From Anaerolineae bacterium (GTDB taxonomy: Bacteria; Chloroflexota; Anaerolineae; 4572-78; J111), in the NCBI GenBank assembly GCA_023151115.1, contig JAKLJP010000030.1, positions 58,765 through 94,794 on the forward strand: a stretch of 36,030 nt of DNA, read 5' to 3'. The translations under genes and the position numbers were made by a program. The notes beneath the pieces are model-generated. The model ran no database searches and had not been told where the DNA came from. It saw only the letters and a list, made by a program, of their open reading frames with translations. Position 1 is the stretch's first letter; every line of letters starts with the position of its first letter. Of the stretch, positions 1 to 8,314 are shown in pieces.

Positions 1-83
1 ACTTCTTGCTCACTGTACAAGAATCTGACTCATAAGGTACTAATCCCGGCGAAAATTTTTCTGGAGGATTATATAAGCTAACT

Positions 84-871
84 TTACATTTCGTCAGCCG
101 CCTGCCAAAGCTCTGGAAAGAACTCTATCACTCTACGTTTAAGTCCGTACCCCAACTCGTTTTTTGGCAATGGCTCAAGTTGAAAAACTTCTGACATCCA
201 AATCGCTTCATCGGCAAAGGGATAGTATTTTAACTGTCCCCCTGAATGCCCATACCATTCTATCAATACACCTTCACTATCACGGCCAATTAAACGCCTA
301 CCATTTACTTCCCAAGTTAAAGTTTCGGGATCTGGTAACTGAACCGGAAACTGAAATAATCGGTACCTGCCAGATTTTTATGCCACTGAAGCAACAGATA
401 GAAACTCTTGGATATATCAACTATACCTCCATTTTCTAGACTTGCTTGATGATGCCAACTTTCAACTAGGTTGATCAGAATTTTTCCGGCAGTATTGGGG
501 TTGATAGCATAATCGCCGATTCCTATATCTCTGAGAGCATCCCAAAACTTACCTGATGAGTTGGAGACTTCTACTGTTACCCGCCTCGTTCTCTCCACAG
601 TTTGCAGCGTTTCGCGCATTTTGCATGATATTCCATAAGTGATCGGCGGAGTAGAGGAAATCGGAACAAGCACATCAAAGATAGCCTTACTCTCTTGTGC
701 AGTACCACCAAAAGCAAAAGCCACAGAACGCTCGAAATCTCGCCAGCCAGGCCGACTTTTATCAGGCTCGAAGACAAGTTGTCCCAAACCATCCTGGTAG
801 GTGCTTAAAATGAGGCGTAGTTTTTCTATTTGGCCCTTCGTGGGTATACTGCCTGCAAATATTCGACTCAT
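84..871 (-). pseudogene. Type II restriction endonuclease candidate, interrupted by a one-base frameshift
   Basis: The N-terminal 170 or so codons (871 down to about 375) and the C-terminal part (down to the stop at 84) lie in different frames. Moving frame at the T5 run at 375-379 (A5 on the coding strand; A6 would restore the frame) gives one protein of about 262 residues, running ...LLQWHKKSGRYRLFQFPV... into LPDPETLTWEVNGRR and on to the end. A PD-(D/E)xK-like pattern is visible: E47 in RDFERSV, D66 in IFDVLVP and SCK with K84. Its start overlaps the stop of the Xre regulator by four bases (ATGA), and a DNA methyltransferase is divergent, the usual C-R/M layout. The nuclease call is inferred from context and the motif. 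It may be a true pseudogene or a homopolymer sequencing error. Confidence 0.62.
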
Positions 872-1104
872 GTTTGAGTTGTAGTATCGGTATCCAGGTC
901 TAATTCGTCTTTCAAAAGTTGATCGGTGGTTACATTAAACAAGCGGGCTACGTTAAGAGTGAATTCGGCGGTGGGTTTCTTTTTGCCGGACTCAAGTTCG
1001 CTGATATAGCTATGAGCAGTAAGGCCCAGTTTATAAGCTAATTCTTGAAGACTCATATTATGTTGGGTCCGCAACGTCCGTAGCTTTTCACCAAATCTTT
1101 GCAT
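868..1104 (-). CDS. Xre-family HTH regulator, probable restriction-modification controller (C protein)
   Basis: This 78-residue protein is almost entirely a Cro/C1-type helix-turn-helix: EKLRTLRTQHNMSLQELA, then the recognition-helix area SYISELESGKKKPT, then LNVARLFNV. It ends in an acidic Thr-rich tail. Size, divergent orientation to the methyltransferase and translational coupling to the downstream nuclease gene fit controller proteins, which delay endonuclease expression until the host DNA is methylated. A Shine-Dalgarno-like AGGG lies about ten bases before the ATG. Its likely binding sites are the inverted repeats at 1140-1158 and 1162-1176 in the 101-bp divergent promoter region. An unrelated Xre repressor is possible, but the gene order argues for a C protein. 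Confidence 0.8.
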   Translation of the reverse strand: MQRFGEKLRTLRTQHNMSLQELAYKLGLTAHSYISELESGKKKPTAEFTLNVARLFNVTTDQLLKDELDLDTDTTTQT

Positions 1105-1131
1105 ACTCAGCCCTATTTATAAAATAAAGGC

Positions 1132-1160
1132 TTGACAACTTTACTCAAGTATAGTAAAAT
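1132..1160 (+). promoter_or_regulatory. Sigma70-type promoter of the methyltransferase gene
   Basis: TTGACA (1132-1137) and TAAAAT (1155-1160) are separated by exactly 17 bp, a near-consensus promoter pointing at the methyltransferase start at 1206. The expected transcription start falls inside the palindrome at 1162-1176. Confidence 0.8.
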
Positions 1161-1176
1161 AGTCGCTAATAGCGAC
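1140..1176. promoter_or_regulatory. Two palindromic operator candidates (C-boxes)
   Basis: TTTACT (1140-1145) and AGTAAA (1153-1158) form an inverted repeat with a 7-bp centre that covers the spacer and -10 of the methyltransferase promoter. GTCGCT (1162-1167) and AGCGAC (1171-1176) form a second perfect inverted repeat with a 3-bp centre at the expected transcription start. Both are well placed for repression or switching by the adjacent Xre protein. Binding is inferred. Confidence 0.55.
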
Positions 1177-1205
1177 AAACAAATTTTCTATTTTAGGAAA
1201 CAGTT

Positions 1206-2075
1206 ATGAGCAAAAACGGCGAGTATCAAATGATCAACAGTCCCTTCAAGTGGGTTGGGGGCAAATCTCGCCTGAGAACCCAGATTGTCGCTTTGATTCC
1301 TGAGCATACTTGCTATGTCGAATTATTCTCCGGGGCGGCCTGGGTGCTGTTTGCCAAACCGCCCAGCGATGTTGAAGTTCTTAACGATATAGATCAAGAA
1401 CTGGTTAACTTTTTCCGGGTGGTTAAATATAAGCCTGAGGAGTTGATTAGTTCTTTTGAATGGGAACTGGTCTCTCGGGCCGAGTTTGAACGCCTGGCAA
1501 ATTTAGATACCTCAAAATTATCCGATATTGAACGGGCACACCGTTTTTACTATATTTTAATGGCCGGTTGGGGCGGTGAACTGAATTACCCTCGCTTTCA
1601 AACCAGCATTAGTGATGGCGGGCATGGCAACCGGCTTATTGGAGCGTTAAAATACCTGAGGCAGCGGATTGAGCCGGTTTATGAACGCTTACAAAAAGTT
1701 ATTATCGAAAACCTGGATTGGAAAGCCTGTTTTGACCGTTATGACCGCCCCAATACGGTGATGTATATTGATCCTCCCTATCCCGACAACGGCTGCAACT
1801 ATCTGCACAATATGCGGAGTTGGGATGACCACTGGCAGTTAGCCGACCGCCTTCGCGCCTCAAAATGTAAGTGGATTTTGTCTTCTTACGATATGCCAGA
1901 AATTCACAATCTCTATGATAGCTGTAACATTATCTCCGTACAATCATTTTCGGGGATGAGGGTTAAGAAAAACGATACCAAACGGACGCTTAACAAGGAA
2001 GTGCTCATTACAAATTTCTCACCGCCTCAGCCATACCAAAAATTAGAGTCAGGGCAAATAGCTTTGAATTTATAA
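1206..2075 (+). CDS. D12-class DNA adenine-N6 methyltransferase
   Basis: The 289-residue protein has the alpha-class adenine methyltransferase order: motif X PFKWVGGK (residues 13-20), the AdoMet-binding motif I ELFSGAAWVLF (about 39-49), and catalytic DPPY (189-192) followed by SSYDMPE and SFSGMR segments. It transfers a methyl group from AdoMet to the N6 of adenine, protecting host DNA from the partner nuclease. The target site cannot be read from the sequence. AGGA lies about eight bases before the ATG. The gene has its own strong promoter and ends at a good intrinsic terminator. Because the endonuclease is frameshifted, it may act as an orphan methylase in this cell. Confidence 0.93.
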   Translation: MSKNGEYQMINSPFKWVGGKSRLRTQIVALIPEHTCYVELFSGAAWVLFAKPPSDVEVLNDIDQELVNFFRVVKYKPEELISSFEWELVSRAEFERLANLDTSKLSDIERAHRFYYILMAGWGGELNYPRFQTSISDGGHGNRLIGALKYLRQRIEPVYERLQKVIIENLDWKACFDRYDRPNTVMYIDPPYPDNGCNYLHNMRSWDDHWQLADRLRASKCKWILSSYDMPEIHNLYDSCNIISVQSFSGMRVKKNDTKRTLNKEVLITNFSPPQPYQKLESGQIALNL

Positions 2076-2090
2076 CATCTATATTAACAT

Positions 2091-2130
2091 AAAAGAGCTG
2101 TAAGTACAACGGTCTTACAGCTCTTTTTTA
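2091..2130 (+). terminator. Rho-independent terminator after the methyltransferase
   Basis: A 14-bp perfect stem (2091-2104 with 2114-2127) and a 9-nt loop are followed by a run of T to 2129. The A-rich left flank could also let it work weakly on the minus strand for dcd. Confidence 0.9.
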
Positions 2131-2164
2131 TTTCCTGCGGTAGTCAGCCGTCGGTGGTCGGCGG

Positions 2165-2722
2165 TTAGCCTACTTTTGGCAGCGTAATCCCCACTTGTTT
2201 CTGGTATTTGCCTTTTTTGTCGGCGTAGGAGGTGCGGCAGATTTCGCTGGCTTGAAAGAAAATCACCTGGGCAATGCCTTCGTTGGCGTAAATGCGAGCG
2301 GGTAGGGGGGTGGTGTTGGAAATTTCCAGGGTGACAAAGCCTTCCCACTCCGGCTCAAACGGAGTGACATTGACAATAATGCCACAGCGGGCGTAGGTTG
2401 ATTTGCCGACACACAAGGTCAAAACATCGCGGGGGATGCGGAAGTATTCGACAGTTTGGGCCAGGGCAAACGAGTTGGGCGGAATGGTGCAAACCTCGCC
2501 TTTAAATTCCACAAAGGAACGATTGTCGAAATGTTTCGGGTCTACGACGGTGGTATTGACATTGGTAAAGATTTTGAACTCATCGGCCACCCGAATATCG
2601 TAGCCGTAGGAGGAGACGCCGTAGGAAATGACCCCTTCCTTCACCTGGCTCGACTCAAACGGCTCGATCATGCCGTATTCCCGCGCCATTTTTTCAATCC
2701 AATGATCGGGTTTGATACTCAT
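2165..2722 (-). CDS. dcd: dCTP deaminase
   Basis: The 185-residue length is normal for Dcd, which deaminates dCTP to dUTP in the thymidylate pathway. Family hallmarks are [12 protein letters not shown] near residues 33-44, the GKSTYAR block with S108 and R112, and the VTLEISN block whose E133 aligns with the catalytic glutamate of E. coli Dcd. AGGAGA stands seven to eight bases before the ATG, supporting the start. The gene begins 11 bp after the stop of the lipoprotein gene on the same strand, so the two are probably co-transcribed, although no functional link is evident. Whether it is the bifunctional deaminase/dUTPase form cannot be judged by eye. Confidence 0.95.
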   Translation of the reverse strand: MSIKPDHWIEKMAREYGMIEPFESSQVKEGVISYGVSSYGYDIRVADEFKIFTNVNTTVVDPKHFDNRSFVEFKGEVCTIPPNSFALAQTVEYFRIPRDVLTLCVGKSTYARCGIIVNVTPFEPEWEGFVTLEISNTTPLPARIYANEGIAQVIFFQASEICRTSYADKKGKYQKQVGITLPKVG

Positions 2723-2733
2723 AAACTCTCCTT

Positions 2734-3528
2734 CTACTTTTTATTCCAGTTGATTTCATAAACCTGGATGGCCTCGTCGTCCTTGCAATCGGTGCTGACC
2801 TCCCATTCGGCGGTATCTTCTGACTCCACCCCGTCGCCAACTACTTTGGCTTTAAACTCAACCCCGTCAACATCGTCGTTGTCTATGCCGGTAATAAAAA
2901 TATCATAGCGGCCATCTTGATTGGTTTTATCGGTGTAAGGGCCTTTAAAGTCATCATCGTCGCTCTTGACTTCAATGGTGACAAATTGAACCGGCCGGTC
3001 GCTGCCTTTTTCTCTCACCTTACCATAAACCCCGATATTGGCGCAGTCATTCTTATTTTGTTCAGATTCTATTTCATACCTGCCGGGAGGTGTGCCCGGT
3101 TCAGGGGGGGTGGTCGGCGTGGCGACGGGCGATGTATTGGCCGGAGCAGCCGTCGGCGCAGGTACAGGCGTGTTGGTAGGTGGAGGTGGGGGTGGATTGG
3201 TCGGCGGCGGAGGCGGTGGCTGGGTTGGCAGCGGTGTGTCGGTGGGCGGGGGGGTGTCGGTTGGCGGCAGCGGCGTGTTGGTGGGAGCAGGCGTGTCGGT
3301 GGGCAGGGGGGTGTCGGTGAAGGTGGGGGTGATCGTCGGAGTGGGGGGAATGGGTGTATTGGTAAAGGTGGGCAGCGGGGTGCGGGTGGGGCGCGGCGTG
3401 GAAACCTGCGCTACCGGCGTGTTGGTAACACAAGCCAGCGTAGTGGCTGCCAGGATGCCCATCACCAATATAGGTCGCTGCGAGCGAGAATGGGTTATAG
3501 CCTTAAAAGGAAAGCGTTTGAGGATCAT
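2734..3528 (-). CDS. Lipoprotein with long Thr/Pro linker and C-terminal Ig-like domain
   Basis: The N-terminus has a positively charged start, a hydrophobic stretch ([14 protein letters not shown]) and a lipobox-like TLAC with Cys at about residue 33, so it is probably exported and lipid-anchored. Residues about 40-148 are a Thr/Pro-rich linker (repeating TPTxTPxP, then runs of proline). The last 110 residues (from [15 protein letters not shown]) look like a small beta-sandwich: [20 protein letters not shown] then [15 protein letters not shown], similar in style to carboxypeptidase-regulatory or Ig-like modules. The linker plausibly spans the cell wall. Function is unknown. A protein of similar architecture is at 31842-32654. 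No strong ribosome-binding site precedes the ATG. Confidence 0.75.
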   Translation of the reverse strand: MILKRFPFKAITHSRSQRPILVMGILAATTLACVTNTPVAQVSTPRPTRTPLPTFTNTPIPPTPTITPTFTDTPLPTDTPAPTNTPLPPTDTPPPTDTPLPTQPPPPPPTNPPPPPPTNTPVPAPTAAPANTSPVATPTTPPEPGTPPGRYEIESEQNKNDCANIGVYGKVREKGSDRPVQFVTIEVKSDDDDFKGPYTDKTNQDGRYDIFITGIDNDDVDGVEFKAKVVGDGVESEDTAEWEVSTDCKDDEAIQVYEINWNKK

Positions 3529-3607
3529 GGATGATTTACATAAGGCGCGGCGCGTAAATTAACCGGCTTTGCGCCGCCTATTGGCTCAGGTAAGAATTTT
3601 TGATGCC

Positions 3608-4153
3608 CTATATCCGCATGCCTCGGCTGTATTTTTCCCGGTACAGTTCGATAGAACGCGAAATCTCTGTTTTGGCTACCAGCGCCGGTTCCCAGCCGAC
3701 AGGTTTGGCTCGCTTGCCTTCCAAATCTTTATAAACCTCAAAAAAGTGGGCCACTTCTTTTAAAAAGTGCTGGGGAATGTCTTTAATATCCTGATAATCG
3801 GCAAAAATGGGGTCACGGGCGGGTACGGCCAAAACTTTATCATCGGGCACGCCTTGATCGAGCATCTTGAACAAGCCAATGGGCCGGGCTTCGATAATAC
3901 AGCCGGGAAAGGTCGGCTCGGTGACCATTACCAGGACATCCAGCGGGTCGCCATCATCATAAATGGTCCGGGGGATAAAACCGTAATCGCCGGGATAATG
4001 GAGCGATGAAAACAACACCCGGTCCAGCTTGATGACGCCGATTTCTTTGCCGTACTCGTACTTATTTCGTGAACCTTTGGAAATTTCAACAATCACATAA
4101 ATAATATCAGGGATGCTGGGGCCTGGCTCTAATTCACGCCATAGATTAATCAT
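3608..4153 (-). CDS. ppa: Family I inorganic pyrophosphatase
   Basis: This 181-residue cytoplasmic enzyme hydrolyses pyrophosphate to two phosphates with Mg2+, pulling biosynthetic reactions forward. Family I hallmarks are EISKGSRNKYEY (23-34), HYPGDYGFIP (52-61) and the metal-binding signature DGDPLD with D67, D69 and D72; a further active-site segment, PARDPIF, follows. AGG lies about six bases before the ATG. It has its own promoter (4204-4232) in the divergent region shared with pyruvate kinase. Confidence 0.96.
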   Translation of the reverse strand: MINLWRELEPGPSIPDIIYVIVEISKGSRNKYEYGKEIGVIKLDRVLFSSLHYPGDYGFIPRTIYDDGDPLDVLVMVTEPTFPGCIIEARPIGLFKMLDQGVPDDKVLAVPARDPIFADYQDIKDIPQHFLKEVAHFFEVYKDLEGKRAKPVGWEPALVAKTEISRSIELYREKYSRGMRI

Positions 4154-4203
4154 CGGTTGCCTATCTTTCTTTTGAAAATAAACGCATTGAATTCAGATAA
4201 CCA

Positions 4204-4232
4204 AATTTAGCATGGAAAGCCCGGCCCGTCAA
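4204..4232 (-). promoter_or_regulatory. Promoter of pyrophosphatase gene
   Basis: On the minus strand TTGACG (4227-4232) and TAAATT (4204-4209) are 17 bp apart, 50 bp upstream of the ppa start codon. Confidence 0.6.
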
Positions 4233-4248
4233 TCCCATCCAAATGGCA

Positions 4249-4277
4249 TTGCGAATCACTGCGCTTAATGTTATTAT
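4249..4277 (+). promoter_or_regulatory. Promoter of pyruvate kinase gene
   Basis: TTGCGA (4249-4254), a 17-bp spacer and TATTAT (4272-4277) face pyk. An overlapping TATAAT at 4275-4280 is an alternative -10 but is 20 bp from this -35. Confidence 0.5.
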
Positions 4278-4319
4278 AATAGTTCAAAATAGGGGTAGTT
4301 CTTTATTTCAGGTAGGATC

Positions 4320-5801
4320 ATGTCAATTAAGCTTGAAAATCGTCGCCCTCCCAAAAGAACAAAAATTGTGGCAACGCTGGGGCCGGCCAGTGCTAACGAA
4401 GAGGTGTTGCGCCAAATGATTTTGGCCGGGCTGGATGTTGTTCGGATTAACTTTTCTCATAGCCAGCCTGAAACATTAGGCCCACTGGTGGAACTGGTAC
4501 GCCGCCTGAGCGATGAGTTGAATGTGCCAATTGCCATTTTGGGCGATTTGCGAGGTCCCCGCATCCGGGTGGGCGAAATGGAAAATGGCTCGATTGAACT
4601 GGTCGCCGGTCAAAAAGTTGTCTTGACGCCGCAGCCGGTGATCGGCACGCCCCAACAAATTTCGGTTAGCTTTTCTCAATTGGCCGGCGACGCCCGTGTG
4701 GGCAGCCTGCTGCTGCTTGATGACGGCAACCTTGAACTGCAAGTGGAAGAAATCAAAGGAAACGGCGATGTGGTTTGCCGGGTGCGGCAAGGCGGTAGGC
4801 TTTCCAGCCACCGGGGAATTAATTTGCCGGGACTGCGGGTCAGCCTGCCCTCGATTACCAAAAAAGATTATGCTGATGTTGATTTTGCTATTGCCCACCA
4901 GTTTGATTTTCTGGCACTCTCTTTTGTTCAGTCGGCCAATGATGTCCGCCAGCTTAACGCTTATCTGGCCAGCGAAGGGGCCAAAATCCCGGTCATCGCC
5001 AAAATTGAAAAAAAGGGGGCGCTGGACGATATTGAGGCGATTGTGCGGGAGGCATACGGCGTTATGGTAGCGCGGGGCGATCTGGCTTTGGAGATGAGTA
5101 TTCAGGATGTACCCATTGCCCAGAAGCGCATTATTTCGGCCTGCCGCCGGGAGGCGATTCCGGTGATTACCGCCACCCAAATGCTGGAGTCGATGCTTGA
5201 ATCACACAAGCCCACCCGCGCCGAAGCCACCGATGTGGCCAATGCCATTCTGGATGGTACCGATGCCTTGATGCTCTCCGGTGAAACGGCCATTGGCAAA
5301 TACCCCGCCGAAACCATTGCCACTATGGCCGCTATTGCCCTGCGTACCGAGCAGGCTTGCCTAAGTGGCGAGTTGCCCTGCTGGCCCGAAGTTGATTCGC
5401 CGCGGGGAATAGACGCCAATGTTGCCTATGCCAGCCAGGTAGTGGCCCAGGCTATTGACGCCAAGGCGATTGTGATCCACACCACCACCGGGGCGACTGC
5501 CCGGCGGGTGTCATGTCACCGCCCGCTTATTCCGGTGCTGGCGTTGACCTCTCATCCGGCCAGCCGCCGCCGATTGGCTTTAACCTGGGGCGTCGAAAGC
5601 GATCTGGTGGAGAGTATTCGCAATACCCATCATATGGTGACTCTGGCCTTTGACCACGTGCTCAACCGGGGGATTGCCGCCCCCGGTGAAACCATTGTCA
5701 TTACCGCCGGCACGCCTTATGGCACCGCTGGTCGAACCAATATGCTGAAGGTGGAGCAAATTATAAGCCCAACTTCTGATCAAGAGGTTCACGATGATTA
5801 A
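4320..5801 (+). CDS. pyk: Pyruvate kinase
   Basis: The 493-residue protein converts phosphoenolpyruvate and ADP to pyruvate and ATP. It begins with the typical TKIVATLGPAS and VVRINFSH (about 40-47), has the active-site lysine in IAKIEKKGALDDIEAI (K228), then VMVARGDLALE, the signature ITATQMLESM and TDALMLSGETAIGKYP, and a C-terminal allosteric-type domain (VVIHTTTGATARRVS region is read as IVIHTTTGATARR). Two usually conserved spots are altered: DTKGPEIR reads DLRGPRIR and GDLGVE reads GDLALE. AGGTAGG lies close upstream of the ATG. The end overlaps the next gene by eight bases, implying one transcript. Confidence 0.95.
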   Translation: MSIKLENRRPPKRTKIVATLGPASANEEVLRQMILAGLDVVRINFSHSQPETLGPLVELVRRLSDELNVPIAILGDLRGPRIRVGEMENGSIELVAGQKVVLTPQPVIGTPQQISVSFSQLAGDARVGSLLLLDDGNLELQVEEIKGNGDVVCRVRQGGRLSSHRGINLPGLRVSLPSITKKDYADVDFAIAHQFDFLALSFVQSANDVRQLNAYLASEGAKIPVIAKIEKKGALDDIEAIVREAYGVMVARGDLALEMSIQDVPIAQKRIISACRREAIPVITATQMLESMLESHKPTRAEATDVANAILDGTDALMLSGETAIGKYPAETIATMAAIALRTEQACLSGELPCWPEVDSPRGIDANVAYASQVVAQAIDAKAIVIHTTTGATARRVSCHRPLIPVLALTSHPASRRRLALTWGVESDLVESIRNTHHMVTLAFDHVLNRGIAAPGETIVITAGTPYGTAGRTNMLKVEQIISPTSDQEVHDD

Positions 5802-6252
5802 GGCCGGCTTGCTGGGGCTGGTAATTGGTTTTGTTTATGTCATGAGTATCACCCTCATTTCGCCTTTTTGTACCTTATGTTTTACCCCCTTGTTGGGTAT
5901 TAGTGTGGGCTACCTGGCCAATCGGTTTGACCACCCCCACAAGTTTGAGGCCAGTCTGGGGAAGGGAGCAATTGCCGGGGCCATGACTGGCTTTGGGGCT
6001 TTGTTGGGGCAAATGCTGGCGGCAGTAGTTAACGGCATCCTGGTTACAAATTGGGAAGAATTACCTGCGCTTTTCAAGGATTTTGGCTTTACCCAATTTC
6101 CCAACTCCGATGAGTATTGGCAAACCACCTTAATGGCTAACTCGATGTGCAGCTTGCTAAACTTGGCGCTGATTGCCGGGTTAGGAGCCGTGGGGGGCGC
6201 CATCTGGTTTCAGCGGCAGCACAAAAAAGCATTTTCCACCGCATCAATCTAA
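5794..6252 (+). CDS. Small polytopic membrane protein of unknown function
   Basis: The 152-residue product has an N-terminal hydrophobic helix (LLGLVIGFVYVMSITLI), a Cys-containing turn (SPFCTLCFTPLLG), a Gly-rich hydrophobic segment (GAIAGAMTGFGALLGQML) and a last helix (LLNLALIAGLGAVGGAIW) before a basic tail, so three or four membrane spans are likely. It starts inside the end of pyk in another frame (ATGATTAAG over GAT GAT TAA), and no other start is better placed. The Gly-rich pattern resembles many small integral membrane proteins, but I do not recognise a family. Coupling to pyk suggests shared expression, not shared function. Confidence 0.7.
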   Translation: MIKAGLLGLVIGFVYVMSITLISPFCTLCFTPLLGISVGYLANRFDHPHKFEASLGKGAIAGAMTGFGALLGQMLAAVVNGILVTNWEELPALFKDFGFTQFPNSDEYWQTTLMANSMCSLLNLALIAGLGAVGGAIWFQRQHKKAFSTASI

Positions 6253-6269
6253 TCAAGGGAGTGACAACG

Positions 6270-6632
6270 ATGGAGAAAATAGAAGCGGCCCGTCGAGGGG
6301 ACGGTTTTATCGAATTGGAAAGCGACTCGGCGGAGCAAGTAAAACAGGCTATTCAGAAAGTTAGTACCATTACTGCTGTTGATGGCAACCAGGTTCGCTT
6401 TGAAGGTCATCGAATTGTTGAAGGCCATGGCTTTGGTCGGGATGTTAACTGCTATGATATTTACCAATGCCCTCAGGGCTACCTGCTGCATACCTACATG
6501 AACAATGGCCCCAATTGGGCTGCCGCCGGTAAAACGCTCCAGGCTATGCTGAATGCTGCGCCCAATCTGGCTGTAGCCAAACGCGCCCACGGCGAACTTA
6601 TCAAGAAAAACCTTGTTTCAATGAAACACTGA
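6270..6632 (+). CDS. Conserved-looking small soluble protein, unknown function
   Basis: The frame is open further upstream, but the ATG at 6270 is chosen because AAGGGAG lies about eight bases before it and upstream codons overlap the preceding gene. The 120-residue product is mixed alpha/beta, with an N-terminal ESDSAEQVKQAIQKV helix, a NQVRFEGHRIVEGHGFG strand region, a CYDIYQC pair of cysteines, and a C-terminal helix AAAGKTLQAMLNAAP. There is no signal peptide or membrane segment. It sits 17 bp after the membrane protein and probably ends the pyk transcript. I cannot name a family. Confidence 0.65.
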   Translation: MEKIEAARRGDGFIELESDSAEQVKQAIQKVSTITAVDGNQVRFEGHRIVEGHGFGRDVNCYDIYQCPQGYLLHTYMNNGPNWAAAGKTLQAMLNAAPNLAVAKRAHGELIKKNLVSMKH

Positions 6633-6637
6633 AAGCC

Positions 6638-6706
6638 AGAAGATAGAGGATTGAAGATAGAAGATAGAGGATAAAAAATGAGCTATCTACCATCTTCTAT
6701 TTTCTT
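6638..6706. repeat. GAAGATAGA-type inverted short-period array
   Basis: Near-tandem copies of GAAGATAGA/GGAT (6638-6673) are followed by the complementary motif (CATCTTCTATTTTCTT, 6691-6706), so the RNA could fold into a hairpin. The same family recurs at 32659-32754. Confidence 0.7.
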
Positions 6707-6730
6707 GCTTCACCGCCTCACAATACAGTT

Positions 6731-6758
6731 TTGACACAAATGCGGGTAGCAGTATAAT
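6731..6758 (+). promoter_or_regulatory. Consensus promoter of tRNA-Arg
   Basis: TTGACA (6731-6736) and TATAAT (6753-6758) are both perfect, with a 16-bp spacer. Transcription should start about 13 bp before the tRNA. Confidence 0.88.
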
Positions 6759-6777
6759 AAAAATTAAGTCTAAGTTT

Positions 6778-6851
6778 GCCTCCGTAGCTCAATTGGATAG
6801 AGCATCAGTCTTCGGAACTGAGGGTTGGGGGTTCAAATCCCTCCGGAGGTA
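6778..6851 (+). tRNA. tRNA-Arg (anticodon UCG)
   Basis: A full cloverleaf can be drawn: acceptor GCCTCCG with CGGAGGT (one G-U pair), D arm GCTC/GAGC, anticodon stem TCAGT/ACTGA closing the loop CTTCGGA with anticodon TCG at 6812-6814, a 5-nt variable loop, and T arm GGGGG-TTCAAAT-CCCTC. The discriminator base is A at 6851. CCA is not encoded. It reads CGA and, with wobble, other CGN arginine codons. Confidence 0.95.
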
Positions 6852-6893
6852 TATTTTTTAACCGAGTCAATGCCACAGAAGAGCGACGATCTA

Positions 6894-6925
6894 AAAGTCC
6901 AGCCTGACCAAGCTGGACTTTTTTT
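6894..6925 (+). terminator. Rho-independent terminator after tRNA-Arg
   Basis: AAAGTCCAGC (6894-6903) pairs with GCTGGACTTT (6912-6921) across an 8-nt loop and is followed by T to 6925. Confidence 0.9.
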
Positions 6926-6962
6926 GAACAAGGTGACAATCCTCTGTTAATCGGGGTGCAGG

Positions 6963-6971
6963 TGTTATAAT
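6963..6971 (+). promoter_or_regulatory. Extended -10 promoter of the histidine kinase operon
   Basis: TGTTATAAT carries the TGn extension and a perfect TATAAT (6966-6971). No good -35 stands 16-18 bp upstream, which fits an extended -10 promoter. The kinase starts 60 bp downstream. Confidence 0.5.
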
Positions 6972-7031
6972 TTTCATCGGGTGTCGGTTTTATAAGGGCT
7001 ATTGGCCTGTCTTAAGGACAGGAGTTTTATA

Positions 7032-8303
7032 ATGGACGACACGGAAAAAACGGAACAGCAGCTTTTGGCTGAAATTCACCGGCTGCGCCAACAAGTCGCT
7101 CAATTGCAGGCGGCCGAACTTGAACGAAAACTGGCCGAAACAACCCTGCGAGAAAGCGAAGAAAAATACCGCACCTTGATTGAACAATCTGATGAGGCTA
7201 TTTTTTTGATTTATGGCAACCATTTTGAAATTGTCAATCGCAAGTTTGAGGAACTTTTTGGCGTTACCGAAGCCATTGCCAACTCGCCCGATTTTGTCTT
7301 TACCAATATTGTTGCTCCCAAAAGCCGTAGATTGGTTTTAGAGCGGGCGAGAAAAGAAAGTGAAGGTGAAAAATTATCCCCGCGCTATGAGTTTACTGCT
7401 CTGGATAAGGCCGGCCGTGAAATCGAGGTTGAGCTGTCTGTTTCGTATCCGGCCTACCGGGGTGGCTTGGCGACGCAAGGTGTTTTACGCGATATTAGCG
7501 AACGTAAAAAGGCCGAGGCCGAGCGAGCGATGCTTCAAGCCCAAATGTTTCAAAGCGCTAAATTGGCTTCAGTGGGTGAATTGGCGGCCGGGGTAGCCCA
7601 CGAAATCAATAACCCTATCTTTGTGATCCGTGAATATGCCGACCTGATGTTGGAGGACACCCCTTCAACCCATCCCTCGTATGGGATGCTACAAACAATT
7701 ATCCATCAATCTGATCGGATTGCCAGCATCGTTCGTAATTTACTCACCTTTGCCCGGCCCGACGATACCCGTTTTAGTTCCGTCCAACTGGGGCATGTCT
7801 GGCAGCTTGTTCATAATCTGATCGGGCAGTCACTGCTAAAGCACAATATTCAACTCCAGGTTGATATTCCGGACAATTTACCCTCCATTAAGGGCAGCAG
7901 TCAGCAGCTTCAGCAAGTGTTGCTCAATCTGGTGCTTAATGCCAAAGATGCCCTAAATGAGAAGTATCCAGAAAGTAATCCGAACAAATATATTACTATT
8001 AGCGCCCGAATGAGCCAGGATAGCTGGCCGGCTGTTCCCGCCTCGGCCCCTGGCGCGCCCCTCCGCCCGGTGGTGCGTTTAACAGTGCGTGACGAAGGTA
8101 CTGGCATTGCACCTGAGCATCTTGAGCAGCTTTTTACCCCTTTTTTTACCACCAAGCGACCCAACCGTGGCACCGGCTTGGGGTTGAGCATCAGTCACAA
8201 AATAGTAGAAAACCACCAGGGGCGAATTGAAGTTAACAGCGAACCGGGAGTTTTTACCGAATTTGTAGTGATCCTGCCGGTTAGCAGTGATCAAACTTCC
8301 TAA
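7032..8303 (+). CDS. PAS-domain sensor histidine kinase
   Basis: The 423-residue kinase begins with a coiled coil (residues 5-45, LLAEIHRLRQQVAQLQAAEL), then a PAS domain (about 45-158 ending VLRDISERKKAEAE), a HisKA domain with the H-box GELAAGVAHEINNP (phospho-accepting His190) and an HATPase domain with N box LVLNAKDAL (N303), G1 DEGTGI and G2 GTGLGLS. No membrane segment is visible, so it senses a cytoplasmic or ligand signal. The ATG at 7032 has GGAG seven bases upstream; a longer TTG-start frame from 7002 lacks one. It lies 11 bp before the next kinase gene, a probable two-gene operon. Confidence 0.93.
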   Translation: MDDTEKTEQQLLAEIHRLRQQVAQLQAAELERKLAETTLRESEEKYRTLIEQSDEAIFLIYGNHFEIVNRKFEELFGVTEAIANSPDFVFTNIVAPKSRRLVLERARKESEGEKLSPRYEFTALDKAGREIEVELSVSYPAYRGGLATQGVLRDISERKKAEAERAMLQAQMFQSAKLASVGELAAGVAHEINNPIFVIREYADLMLEDTPSTHPSYGMLQTIIHQSDRIASIVRNLLTFARPDDTRFSSVQLGHVWQLVHNLIGQSLLKHNIQLQVDIPDNLPSIKGSSQQLQQVLLNLVLNAKDALNEKYPESNPNKYITISARMSQDSWPAVPASAPGAPLRPVVRLTVRDEGTGIAPEHLEQLFTPFFTTKRPNRGTGLGLSISHKIVENHQGRIEVNSEPGVFTEFVVILPVSSDQTS

Positions 8304-8314
8304 GGAGACTCAGC

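Noticed and set aside
375..379. Programmed frameshifting in the endonuclease gene
   Set aside because: An A5 run is short for slippage, and there is no stimulatory stem or upstream Shine-Dalgarno-like element that I can see; mutation or read error is simpler.
2917..3562. Gly/Val-rich open frames opposite the lipoprotein linker
   Set aside because: They are the reverse complement of the Thr/Pro repeat and show no independent start signals.
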